From positions 558,001 to 622,000 of the forward strand of contig CALRWV020000001.1 in NCBI GenBank assembly GCA_943371965.1: a stretch of 64,000 bases of DNA, read 5' to 3'. Within the stretch, counting starts at the first letter, position 1. Every line of letters begins with the position of its first letter. The position numbers were made by a program, and so were the translations under genes. Origin of the DNA: CALRWV02 sp943371965 (lineage in GTDB: Bacteria > Bacteroidota > JABWAT01). Below, one piece after another: positions 27,236 through 36,442 of this stretch. The notes beneath the pieces are model-generated. The model worked only from the letters and a program-made list of their open reading frames with translations. It was not told the origin of the DNA and searched no databases.

Positions 27236-28380
27236 ATTGACATTAATCGCGCAGAATCATGGGCGATAATGGATTCATAATAATCAACATACTGTTTTAC
27301 AATATTGTCGGCGTTAAAAGTATTGGCAACTTCCAATGCTCCCGATCTGAATTTATTCAGACTTTCATCTGTCGCCAAGACCTCAATTGATCTTTTTGCC
27401 ATAATTTCTACATTTCCAAGTTCACACAGAAACCCTGTTTTTCCGTTTATGTTCAATTCAGGTATGCCACCGATATCAGAAGACACTACTGGAACTCCAC
27501 ATGCCATAGCTTCCAAAGCCGCCAAACCGAAAGTCTCCGATTCGGATGGCATTAAAAATAAATCTGAAATTGAGAGCAATTCTTCAACCGCTTCATATTT
27601 ACCCAAAAATGAAATATCACCACATAAATCAAGTTGACGGCTTAATCTTTCTGCTTCAACCCGATCCGGTCCGTCACCAACCATCAATAGTTTTGCAGGC
27701 ATTTTTTCACGAACCAAGGCAAATGTTCTAATAACCTCTGTAACTCTTTTTAATGGACGGAAGTTTGAAATATGAATTAAAACACGTTCTCCATTTGGTT
27801 TGAAACGTGCTTCCAATCCTGACTGAGGAGTTCGTTTAAATCGGATCAGATCAACAAAATTAGGAATAACCTTTATTTCGTTTTTGATATCAAAAATGTT
27901 CAGAGTTTCCTGTTTCAACCATTCGGAAACAGAAGTAACGCCATCACTTTCGTTAATTGAAAACTCAACGGTTGGAATATAATTCGGGTCTTGTCCGATC
28001 AAAGTAATATCAGTTCCATGCAAGGTTGTAATAACCTGAATGTTGACGCCACGTGATTTTAAAATTTGTTTTGCCATGTAAGCACTGGTAGCATGTGGCA
28101 CGGCATAATGAACATGGAGCAGGTCAAGTTTTTCGTGGAGCGTAACATCAACCATTTTGGAACTTAATGCTGAATCATAGGAGGGATATTGGAACAGAGG
28201 ATAAACATTAACCTGAACTTCATGAAAGTAAACATTTGCCGGAATATGTGTTAAACGGGAAGGTTGGGCGTATGAAATAAAGTGAACGGTGTGTCCCATT
28301 TCTGCCAAAGCAAGTCCAAGTTCAGTTGCTACAACTCCGCTGCCACCAAAGGTAGGGTAACAAGTAATTCCAATTTTCAT
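27232..28380 (-). CDS. bshA: N-acetyl-alpha-D-glucosaminyl L-malate synthase
   Basis: The 382-aa GT4 enzyme has the BshA-specific start MKIGITCYPTFGGSGVVATE, followed by HFISYAQPSRL and LLHVHYAVPHATSAYMAKQI, and the donor-site part SDLFLMPSESETFGLAALEAMACGVPVV with the E-x7-E motif. It transfers GlcNAc from UDP-GlcNAc to L-malate, the first step of bacillithiol synthesis. BshB and BshC are not in the window. It is the first gene of a two-gene transcript with the CxLC protein. A long palindrome lies between it and the divergent yigZ-like gene. Confidence 0.95.
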   Translation of the reverse strand: MKIGITCYPTFGGSGVVATELGLALAEMGHTVHFISYAQPSRLTHIPANVYFHEVQVNVYPLFQYPSYDSALSSKMVDVTLHEKLDLLHVHYAVPHATSAYMAKQILKSRGVNIQVITTLHGTDITLIGQDPNYIPTVEFSINESDGVTSVSEWLKQETLNIFDIKNEIKVIPNFVDLIRFKRTPQSGLEARFKPNGERVLIHISNFRPLKRVTEVIRTFALVREKMPAKLLMVGDGPDRVEAERLSRQLDLCGDISFLGKYEAVEELLSISDLFLMPSESETFGLAALEAMACGVPVVSSDIGGIPELNINGKTGFLCELGNVEIMAKRSIEVLATDESLNKFRSGALEVANTFNADNIVKQYVDYYESIIAHDSARLMSI

Positions 28381-28395
28381 GATGCTCCCGTAAAT

Positions 28396-28451
28396 TTTTG
28401 ATCAATTATCTACCAGGCGGTTCAAACCATCTGGTAGATAATTGATCAAAA
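28396..28451. repeat. perfect 21-bp inverted repeat in divergent spacer
   Basis: The arms at 28396-28416 and 28431-28451 are exact complements, and the 14-base loop contains a further GGTT-ca-AACC mini-stem. Both flanking genes are transcribed away from it, so it cannot end either message. It may be a mobile-type palindrome or a cruciform or operator site. Confidence 0.85.
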
Positions 28452-28519
28452 TGGTTAATGCTGATTCATTTAGTATTTTCGCTAACGCAACTTCGATAAC
28501 CATTAGTTTCTAAAATGTC

Positions 28520-29155
28520 ATGACTCAGCCTGATTATTTTCTTACCATTCAATCAAAAGTAAAAGTAGAGCAAAAAATTACAGGAAGCACATTTATTTGT
28601 GATATCATTCCTGTAAAAACCAAAGATGAGGCTATGATTGAACTCAATTTAATACGTGAAAAATATTATGACGCAACCCATCATTGTTCAGCTTGGAAAA
28701 TCTTCAATTATCAAACTTTTTTATCTGAATCAAAATCATCAGACGACGGAGAACCATCTGGAACAGCAGGAAAACCAATTCTGGCTGTGCTCGAAGGTGA
28801 AAATCTGACCAATTTACTCGTAGTTGTAACGCGTTATTTTGGTGGGACAAAACTTGGGACAGGTGGATTGGTTCGTGCTTATGGAAGTTCTGCTAAACTG
28901 GGAATTGAGAATTCTCAGATAGTCAAAGAATTTTTGTATATTTTTTTTGAGATTCAGATTCACTACGATTTTATATCAGCTTTAAATCAAATCATTAATC
29001 ATCATCAGATTCAGGTGGTGAAATCTGAATACGGTGAAACGGTTTATTTTAAGTTAGGAATACTGCCATCTGAAGTTGAATCTGCCGATAAAATAGTGTA
29101 TGAAAAATCTAACGGGAAATTTCAGTTAAAGCCAATTAATCAGGTGTTTAATTAA
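28520..29155 (+). CDS. YigZ/IMPACT family protein
   Basis: The 211-aa protein shows the family core: FICDIIPVKTKDEAMIELNLIREKYYDATHHCSAWKI, then SDDGEPSGTAGKPILAVLEGENLTNLLVVVTRYFGGTKLGTGGLVRAYG. The C-terminal ~75 residues form the YigZ second domain. Members bind RNA or ribosomal partners, and the eukaryotic homologue IMPACT antagonises GCN1. The bacterial role is not settled. It is monocistronic here and ends one base before the stop of a convergent lipoprotein gene. Confidence 0.9.
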   Translation: MTQPDYFLTIQSKVKVEQKITGSTFICDIIPVKTKDEAMIELNLIREKYYDATHHCSAWKIFNYQTFLSESKSSDDGEPSGTAGKPILAVLEGENLTNLLVVVTRYFGGTKLGTGGLVRAYGSSAKLGIENSQIVKEFLYIFFEIQIHYDFISALNQIINHHQIQVVKSEYGETVYFKLGILPSEVESADKIVYEKSNGKFQLKPINQVFN

Positions 29156-29156
29156 A

Positions 29157-29510
29157 TTATATTTTTACTGAAACCTTTATATTCTTATTCTTTTTAATAC
29201 TGATGTTTTGGTTTAAGTTTCCTGAAATAAAAAGATCGTAATCATCATTTACAATGTCCTTGAAAATTACAGTTCCGTTTGAATCTGTTACTCCAAAATA
29301 ATTGAATGAGCGGGACTTGTTTTTCAATTCAATTACAATTTCTTTGATGGATTGTTGTTGCAGATTTTCGGATGTCAGGTTGATTTGTATACTTGTTTTG
29401 GAAAAATAGCTGTTTTGTTCATGACTCTGTAACGAAGAATTACTGCAATTTAAGTTTAAAAATAAAACCAAAATTGTTTGAATTAACGGGTACTTTTTAA
29501 ATAATTTCAT
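29157..29510 (-). CDS. small lipoprotein with carboxypeptidase-regulatory-like domain
   Basis: The 117-aa product has a lipoprotein signal with cysteine at residue 22 (LVLFLNLNC). The mature part is beta-rich, with DSNGTVIFKDIVNDDYDLFISG, the usual 'G-x-F-x-x-I-x-x-G-x-Y' pattern of CarboxypepD_reg-like domains. Coding use is AT-rich like the neighbourhood. It ends one base from the yigZ-like stop. Function is unknown. Confidence 0.65.
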   Translation of the reverse strand: MKLFKKYPLIQTILVLFLNLNCSNSSLQSHEQNSYFSKTSIQINLTSENLQQQSIKEIVIELKNKSRSFNYFGVTDSNGTVIFKDIVNDDYDLFISGNLNQNISIKKNKNIKVSVKI

Positions 29511-29901
29511 TTTAGTAAGTCGTTAAATTTTTAAGGGATTTGTATTAGGATTTGTTACGAAAGTATGAATTCATTTACTATTATACTTTACTCAAAAGAC
29601 CAGATATTTTTCTTGATAGCTCTATATCGTAATACCAACTTGGATAAAACTTGGAACAAAAGTAATAGCTTTATTTTCAGTTTGATATGCCATATTTATG
29701 GTATTTGATTCTTGTCACTTAATTATGGGATGTATAACAACTTTCTCAGTTAAATGAATAGATACTAATTGAATTTTCAGATTTATTTTAAAATGCTCCC
29801 AATTGGAAAACATTTATTCGCTTCTCTTTTAAGTTGAAAATATCCTTCAATATCGATACCTTTTCGCCTTTTGCAATTAAATATTAATTCAGGAGTTATC
29901 C
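29511..29901. other. 391-bp AT-rich spacer before acs
   Basis: I find no gene, tRNA or clear repeat here. A TACTTTTG box on the minus strand (29657-29664) could serve the small lipoprotein, although its -33 partner is poor. No full TTG/TAnnTTTG promoter is visible for acs. AGGAG at 29892-29896 is the acs ribosome-binding site. Confidence 0.5.
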
Positions 29902-31809
<1,908 letters not shown>

Positions 31810-31840
31810 TCCACAAAGAAATACAGAATCACTAAACTTT

Positions 31841-31880
31841 AGACCTGAGAGGTTTCAGAAACCTCTCAGGTCTTTTTTTG
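31841..31880 (+). terminator. intrinsic terminator after acs
   Basis: A perfect 15-bp stem (31841-31855 with 31859-31873) closes a CAG loop, followed by seven T residues. The stem-loop has the same plan (15-bp stem, 3-base loop) as the one after tpiA. Confidence 0.93.
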
Positions 31881-32005
31881 TTAAACAGTAATTCTGCAGT
31901 CTTTTCTGCAAATTAATGGAATCTCATTCCTGCTTTTGTATTTTAGCTGATATTCCCAAAACAAGCGGAATCAGCTCCACAACCTAGCAACCAAAGCATT
32001 TCTAC

Positions 32006-32833
32006 ATGATTACACTCGGCGATTACAACGAACTCACCATTGTCAAAGAAGTTGAATTCGGAATTTACCTTGATGGCGAAGAAACCGAAATTCTGCTTCC
32101 CAAAAAGTTCGTTCCTGAAACTGCAAAAGTCGGCGATAAATTAACTGTTTTTCTGTACCGCGATTCCATGGATCGTCTGATTGCCACGATGTTGAAACCA
32201 ATTGCAAAAATTGGTGAATGCGCATTTCTTCGGGTAAAAGACGTGAATCAGGCCGGTGCTTTTTTGGATTGGGGTTTGGAAAAGGATTTGTTTGTTCCAT
32301 TCCGTGAACAGAAAGAAAGAATGAAAGTTGGCGACAGTCATGTCGTTTTTATTTATTTGGATGAACGCACCGACCGACTTGCCGCTTCTCCAGATTTAAA
32401 CGGTTTCATGGAAAAGGAAAATATTGAACTTACCGAAAACCAGGAAGTCGATCTGATCGTTTACAGAATTACTGATTTGGGTTATTCGGTGGTTATCAAC
32501 AACAAATATCTGGGTGTTGCCTACCATGATGAAGTATATAAAAATGTTAAAATCGGTGACAGATTAACCGGATACATCAAAAAAGTTCGGGATGATAAAA
32601 AAATTGATGTTTCACTCCGCAAATTCGGAATGGCAGAAGTTGATGATTCCAAAAAAGTAATTATGCATGAACTTGAAAAATGGGGCGGTTCGCTCGGACT
32701 TTCAGACAACAGTTCGCCCGAACTCATTAAAGACCGTTTGAACATGAGCAAGAAAACGTTTAAAAAAGCAATTGGTGGATTGTATAAAGACGGAAAAATA
32801 GAATTGACAGATGCAGGAATTAAATTGAAATAA
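32006..32833 (+). CDS. CvfB-like S1 RNA-binding protein
   Basis: The 275-aa product contains three S1-type OB domains (ELTIVKEVEFGIYLDGEETEILLP; ECAFLRVKDVNQAGAFLDWGLEKDLFVPFREQ; and a degenerate third with GYIKKVRDDKKIDVSLR). A C-terminal winged helix follows (SKKTFKKAIGGLYKDGKIELTDAGIKL). That is the domain order of CvfB/YitL, an RNA-binding regulator in Firmicutes. No Shine-Dalgarno is visible upstream of ATG 32006. Three small genes follow on the same strand at short spacing. Confidence 0.88.
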   Translation: MITLGDYNELTIVKEVEFGIYLDGEETEILLPKKFVPETAKVGDKLTVFLYRDSMDRLIATMLKPIAKIGECAFLRVKDVNQAGAFLDWGLEKDLFVPFREQKERMKVGDSHVVFIYLDERTDRLAASPDLNGFMEKENIELTENQEVDLIVYRITDLGYSVVINNKYLGVAYHDEVYKNVKIGDRLTGYIKKVRDDKKIDVSLRKFGMAEVDDSKKVIMHELEKWGGSLGLSDNSSPELIKDRLNMSKKTFKKAIGGLYKDGKIELTDAGIKLK

Positions 32834-32847
32834 AAAACGAGAAACCT

Positions 32848-33147
32848 ATGTATATCATCATTTGGGAATTTCACGTCATACCGGAAAAAGAAAAAGAGTT
32901 TGTAAAACTTTACGGACGAAATGGACACTGGGTAAAATTTTTTGAAACCGATGATGATTATTTCGAATCTGATCTGATCAAAGATGTTCACAAAGAAGGA
33001 AGATATGTTACGGTTGATTACTGGATTGACAAAAAAGCGTATGAACATTTCAGAACACAGCACAATGAAGAATATCAGGAACTTGATCTGAAAGGCGCAA
33101 GTTTCACACTGAAAGAAAAACAAATCGGTGAGTTTGAAAGTTTATAG
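32848..33147 (+). CDS. ABM-like (antibiotic biosynthesis monooxygenase fold) protein
   Basis: The 99-aa protein starts MYIIIWEFHVIPEKEKEFVKLYGRNGHWVKFF and ends with a helix-strand unit containing YWIDKKAYEHFRTQHNEEYQEL. This matches the dimeric alpha/beta barrel (ABM) pattern. These small proteins act as monooxygenases, heme-degrading enzymes or unknown binders; no heme ligand is obvious. It lies 14 bp after the S1 protein and 6 bp before the VOC gene. Confidence 0.7.
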   Translation: MYIIIWEFHVIPEKEKEFVKLYGRNGHWVKFFETDDDYFESDLIKDVHKEGRYVTVDYWIDKKAYEHFRTQHNEEYQELDLKGASFTLKEKQIGEFESL

Positions 33148-33153
33148 AATCGA

Positions 33154-33549
33154 ATGTTTCAAAAACTCGGAGCCATAACCTTACTTGTCAGAAATTACGA
33201 TGAAGCTATCGAATTTTTCACGAAAAAATTGGGATTCCATTTAATTGAGGACACAAGACTTTCAGAAACTAAACGATGGGTTTTAATTTCCCCAAACAGC
33301 TCAAAAGAAACCTGCTTATTACTTGCTGAAGCATCAACAGAAGAACAAAAAGCACAAATCGGAAATCAAACCGGTGGAAGAGTATTCCTGTTTCTGAACA
33401 CATCAGATTTCTGGACAGATTACCATCAAATGAAAAACAATGGAATTCATTTTGTTGAAGAGCCAAGAAACGAAAAATATGGATGGGTTGTTGTATTTGA
33501 AGATATTTATGGAAACAAATGGGATTTAATTGAAACGAAGGATAAATAA
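33154..33549 (+). CDS. VOC/glyoxalase-family protein
   Basis: The 131-aa protein has the two beta-alpha-beta-beta-beta modules of the vicinal oxygen chelate fold, with KLGAITLLVRNYDEAIEFFTKKLGF in the first and GIHFVEEPRNEKYGWVVVFEDIYGNKWDLIE in the second. The usual first-module histidine is replaced by GAITL, so the metal site may be changed. Function (lyase, dioxygenase or resistance) cannot be read. It follows the ABM gene by 6 bp. Confidence 0.85.
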   Translation: MFQKLGAITLLVRNYDEAIEFFTKKLGFHLIEDTRLSETKRWVLISPNSSKETCLLLAEASTEEQKAQIGNQTGGRVFLFLNTSDFWTDYHQMKNNGIHFVEEPRNEKYGWVVVFEDIYGNKWDLIETKDK

Positions 33550-33555
33550 TATTTT

Positions 33556-33978
33556 ATGAGTCAGCCAACAGAAAAAAGTATTCAGCGAATCGAAAAACTG
33601 GTCGAGACTTTTACCAAGAATTCGGGAACAAACAAGCATCCTGAACCGGAAGTTACACAGGCGGTTGTTTTGGGATTGGCAAAACATTTGGACACACTTG
33701 GAAAACCACTTTGTCCCTGCCGTTTTTATCCAGACAAAACTGAAGAAATAAAAAACAGAACCTGGATTTGTCCGTGTGACGATATGCAGGTTTACAAGTA
33801 TTGCCATTGTCTGCTTTTTACAACGCCTGAAGGATTTCCGATTACTGAATATTTGCCTGATGACCATGAAGGAAAGGCAATGTATGGAATTGTAAAAGAT
33901 CCTACTCCGGATTTGGGTCGAAATATGAAAGACAAAGCTGAAGCACGTGAAATCGAACGCAAAAACAGACCATCATAA
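33556..33978 (+). CDS. ferredoxin:thioredoxin reductase catalytic-chain-like protein
   Basis: The 140-aa protein carries CPC at 53-55, CPC at 72-74 and CHC at 83-85. This is the exact spacing of the FTR catalytic chain, in which four cysteines hold a 4Fe-4S cluster and two form the redox disulfide. By that pattern C53, C72, C74 and C83 are cluster ligands, C55 and C85 the disulfide, and H84 the active-site histidine. FTR passes electrons from ferredoxin to thioredoxin. No variable chain is encoded nearby, so it may be a stand-alone or non-classical form. It follows the VOC gene by 6 bp. Confidence 0.88.
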   Translation: MSQPTEKSIQRIEKLVETFTKNSGTNKHPEPEVTQAVVLGLAKHLDTLGKPLCPCRFYPDKTEEIKNRTWICPCDDMQVYKYCHCLLFTTPEGFPITEYLPDDHEGKAMYGIVKDPTPDLGRNMKDKAEAREIERKNRPS

Positions 33979-33980
33979 TT

Positions 33981-34022
33981 AATTAAGAATTACGAATTAA
34001 TAATTAAGAATTGAGAATGAAA
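33981..34022. repeat. heptad array, AATTAAG type
   Basis: Five 7-bp units run without gaps from 33981 to 34015: AATTAAG, AATTACG, AATTAAT, AATTAAG and AATTGAG. A sixth unit (AATGAAA) is degenerate. The array begins 2 bp after the FTR-like stop codon and is followed by a copy of the AATCTGTG/ATCAG repeat. Confidence 0.85.
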
Positions 34023-34029
34023 TCATAAA

Positions 34030-34060
34030 AATCTGTGTCATCAGCGTTCTATTGTCTTTT
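34030..34060. repeat. AATCTGTG/ATCAG spacer repeat
   Basis: The core AATCTGTGTCATCAGCGTTC lies between the heptad array and the ArsC/Spx gene. It shares the 15-base core AATCTGTGTYATCAG with the copy at 38955-38970. Confidence 0.5.
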
Positions 34061-34093
34061 GACTTAGCGTGAAATGAATTAAGAAATGAGTTT

Positions 34094-34456
34094 ATGTTAA
34101 AATTTTATGGTTATGCAAAATGTTCTACCTGCATCAATGCAAAAAAATGGTTGAAATCCAACAAAGTGGAATTTGAAGATATTGAAATAACAGAAATTCC
34201 TCCATCAAAGAAATTAATGAAATCTTTGTTGGATTCCGGTGAAATAGAACTGAAGAGTTTGTTCAATGTTTCGGGCGACTATTACCGGCAACTGAATCTG
34301 AAAGAAAAGCTGCCGACGATGTCTGTTTCTGATCAATTGGATTTGTTGTCATCAAACGGAAAATTGGTAAAACGACCATTTATTACTGATGGAAGCAAGG
34401 TTTCAGTTGGTTTCAAAGAAGATGTTTTGAAAGAAAAATGGGTTGGAAAAACGTGA
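34094..34456 (+). CDS. ArsC/Spx-family thiol protein
   Basis: The 120-aa product starts MLKFYGYAKCSTCINAKKWL, with C10 and C13 in CxxC, and has the WLKSNKVEFEDIEITEIPP and LKEKLPTMSVSDQLDLLSSNGKLVKRPF segments of the arsenate-reductase-like (ArsC/Spx/YffB) fold. The RP-type ending KRPFITDG suits the YffB/ArsC group rather than true Spx. The last codon and stop (TGA 34454-34456) overlap a heptad array. It sits among thiol-redox genes. Confidence 0.85.
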   Translation: MLKFYGYAKCSTCINAKKWLKSNKVEFEDIEITEIPPSKKLMKSLLDSGEIELKSLFNVSGDYYRQLNLKEKLPTMSVSDQLDLLSSNGKLVKRPFITDGSKVSVGFKEDVLKEKWVGKT

Positions 34457-34479
34457 ATCGGGATACGTGAGTCGTGACA
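34452..34479. repeat. heptad array, CGTGAAT type, overlapping a stop codon
   Basis: The four units CGTGAAT, CGGGATA, CGTGAGT and CGTGACA run from 34452 to 34479. The first unit supplies the TGA stop of the ArsC/Spx gene (34454-34456). Confidence 0.75.
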
Positions 34480-34519
34480 AAAAGACAAATAATAATCTAC
34501 TAATAATTATAGGCTGAAA

Positions 34520-34891
34520 ATGCTGCATTCAAAGAAATTTCTTGAAATAGTAAATGATGGAAAATCAAGAGTCAGAGAAACTGATGTTTCAACCATAAAA
34601 TCGCGGATGGATAAAGGTGATAAATTTATTCTGGTTGATGTTAGGGAAGATAACGAATGGCAGAATGGTCATCTCCCTTATGCAATCCATTTGGGAAAAG
34701 GAATTATTGAACGTGATATTGAAGCAAAAATACCGGATACTGAAACTGAAATAGTTTTGTATTGCGGCGGTGGATTCCGTTCCGTTCTTTCTGCGGATAA
34801 TCTTCAGAAAATGGGCTACACAAACGTTATTTCAATGGATGGTGGTTTCCGTGGCTGGAAAGAAGCCGGTTTCGAAATTGTGAAAGATTGA
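34520..34891 (+). CDS. rhodanese-domain protein
   Basis: The 123-aa single-domain protein has FILVDVREDNEWQNGHLPYAIHLGKGIIERD and the active-site loop CGGGFRS after IVLY, then a closing MDGGFRGWKEAGF. The six-residue loop after the catalytic cysteine fits a sulfurtransferase. Substrate is unknown. It is preceded by an A/T-rich spacer and follows the ArsC/Spx gene by 63 bp. Confidence 0.9.
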   Translation: MLHSKKFLEIVNDGKSRVRETDVSTIKSRMDKGDKFILVDVREDNEWQNGHLPYAIHLGKGIIERDIEAKIPDTETEIVLYCGGGFRSVLSADNLQKMGYTNVISMDGGFRGWKEAGFEIVKD

Positions 34892-34894
34892 AAT

Positions 34895-35050
34895 GCGTTT
34901 CTCGCATAACTTGTCCCGATTATTCGGGAGGCGCAGAGACGCTAAGTATTGTAAAAAACCAAATCTGAATCTCAACTTTGAAATAATTAATTATTTTTCC
35001 TTGCATTTTCTTAAACTTAGGCGACTTCGCGTCTTTGCTAGAAACAGATA
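34895..35050. repeat. spacer repeat with GACGC/GCGTC ends
   Basis: The spacer between the rhodanese and DUF4230 genes starts with TGCGTTTCTCGCATAACTTG, contains TCCCGATTATTCGGGA (hairpin) and GCGCAGAGACGCTAAG (about 34930-34946), and ends with the opposing GACTTCGCGTCTTTGCTAG (35023-35041). These are CGCAGAGACGC-type dispersed repeats in opposite orientations. Confidence 0.5.
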
Positions 35051-35055
35051 AATTT

Positions 35056-35718
35056 ATGTCAGAGACACTCCTAAAAATAAAACTTGCCAAACTGATTACT
35101 TACGCTGTATTACTTCTTTTGGCAATTGTAGCCGTGTATGTTGTTCTCGTGGTTGTACCTAACAACGCAATTAAAGAATCAACCCAACTTGCAGGAAAAA
35201 TAAGCCAAAAGCTGGGTGCTATTTTCAATACCACTCCAATTGTAAACGTTAAGGCAGATTATATTTCAATAGAAACAAAAGATGTAGCTGAATTTGCAAC
35301 ACTTGAAAGAATAGTTGTTGCAGAATATACTTACACCCATCAATGGTTGAGAAGCCGTAAAACGATCAGACTGAAAGGCAAGTATAAAGTTAAAGGCGGT
35401 TTCAATTTGAAAAATGGTTTTGCAGTTGAAATTCTTTTAAATGAAACCCCAATTAAAGTAAAAGCCAAACTGCCTGAGCCGGAAATTTTGTCTATTGAAC
35501 AGATGGATATCTCTGTTCAGGAGGATAATGGAATTTGGAATAAAATAAATGACGGTGATAGAAATTTCGCTTTGAACAACCTTAAAAATGTGGCGTATTC
35601 ACAACTGCTTCGATCAGATTTTCTGGAAGAAGTAAGAAAGACTTCCCAGAAACGAGTAACCGATGTTGTATTAAATCAACTTGAAAAACCTTCTGAAATT
35701 GAGTTTAAAAGGGATTAG
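35056..35718 (+). CDS. DUF4230-like membrane-anchored protein
   Basis: I start at ATG 35056 because the in-frame TTG at 35035 lies in a spacer repeat. The 220-aa product has one N-terminal span (LITYAVLLLLAIVAVYVVLVVV) and a beta-rich domain (FATLERIVVAEYTYTHQWL … KYKVKGGFNLKNGFAVEILL) as in DUF4230 proteins. Function is unknown. Its stop codon overlaps the stop of the convergent vapC gene by 4 bp (35715-35718). Confidence 0.7.
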   Translation: MSETLLKIKLAKLITYAVLLLLAIVAVYVVLVVVPNNAIKESTQLAGKISQKLGAIFNTTPIVNVKADYISIETKDVAEFATLERIVVAEYTYTHQWLRSRKTIRLKGKYKVKGGFNLKNGFAVEILLNETPIKVKAKLPEPEILSIEQMDISVQEDNGIWNKINDGDRNFALNNLKNVAYSQLLRSDFLEEVRKTSQKRVTDVVLNQLEKPSEIEFKRD

Positions 35719-36146
35719 GGTTCAATAACATTCAATTTGTGTTTTTTTGCATAATCGAGAATTTTTTGATCTTTTGTAATCAATGTATAATCATTGGAAA
35801 TTGAAGTTGCCAAAATTATTCTGTCTGCAGGATCATTATGGAAATCATTTGAAAAATTACAGCTTAGAACTGCAATTTCAGGCGTTAATGGAGAGAAAGA
35901 AATCCCATTTTCAGAATTAACGACTTCTTTTATCCACGATAAACTGTCAGGTAAAAAGATTCGTTTTCCTTTCTTTTCCAACAGTCCAATTTCCCATGCA
36001 GAAATAACCGAAACCCTCAACGAATTTGATTTCTCTGCTTTCAAAATAGTTGGAAGAATTTTTGATTTCGAAATTCTTTCATCATTTTCTGTTAACCAAA
36101 TAAGAATATGCGTATCCAGCAGAAAAATTTCAGAGGTTTTCTTCAT
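35715..36146 (-). CDS. PIN-domain toxin, VapC type
   Basis: ATG 36146 is preferred because GGAGCGG lies directly before it; an in-frame ATG at 36167 is weaker. The 143-aa product has the PIN acidic residues in FLLDTHILIWLTENDERIS, the SAWEIGLLEKKGK helix and DPADRIILATSISNDYTLITKDQKIL. It is expected to be an RNase that cleaves tRNA or rRNA and is held by the VapB-like partner encoded 17 bp overlapping upstream. Residues look intact. Confidence 0.88.
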   Translation of the reverse strand: MKKTSEIFLLDTHILIWLTENDERISKSKILPTILKAEKSNSLRVSVISAWEIGLLEKKGKRIFLPDSLSWIKEVVNSENGISFSPLTPEIAVLSCNFSNDFHNDPADRIILATSISNDYTLITKDQKILDYAKKHKLNVIEP

Positions 36147-36372
36147 CACCGCTCCAGATTTCATCATTTGGTTCCATGATGTCGCCCAGTATAATTACTT
36201 TTCCAACCATTGAACCCAAAAGATTTGATTTTCCTTTTTGGGGTTTATCAGTTGCCACCAGCTTTGCTACCGGTTTCCCGTATTTGGTAATTATTATTTC
36301 TTTGTTTGTTTTATTAACTTCATCCATAAGTTTCAAACAATTGGCTTTGAATTTGGCTGCTGTAATTTGCAT
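36130..36372 (-). CDS. VapB/Phd-type antitoxin
   Basis: ATG 36372 (MQITAAKFKANCLKLMDEVN) gives the normal Phd/YefM start; a longer frame to 36411 has no support. The 80-aa product has the DNA-binding N-domain ending in KEIIITKYGKPVAKLVATD and an acidic C-terminal tail (DIMEPNDEIWSGDEENL) that would wrap the toxin. It overlaps vapC by 17 bp, the usual arrangement for coupled dosing. It would bind its own promoter. Confidence 0.88.
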   Translation of the reverse strand: MQITAAKFKANCLKLMDEVNKTNKEIIITKYGKPVAKLVATDKPQKGKSNLLGSMVGKVIILGDIMEPNDEIWSGDEENL

Positions 36373-36442
36373 GATTTTACCTGCTGAGTTATGACCATTA
36401 AAAGTAGTCATATCTTTTCAGAAACGCAAAAATGGGGATTAA

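Noticed and set aside
28396..28451. Terminator for bshA or yigZ
   Set aside because: Both genes point away from the hairpin.
32521..33123. 200-aa minus-strand ORF
   Set aside because: It is antisense to the S1 protein and ABM gene, is rich in Phe/Ile as expected of complementary codons, and lacks any recognisable domain.
33981..34022. CRISPR array
   Set aside because: The repeats are 7 bp with no spacers and no cas genes in the window.
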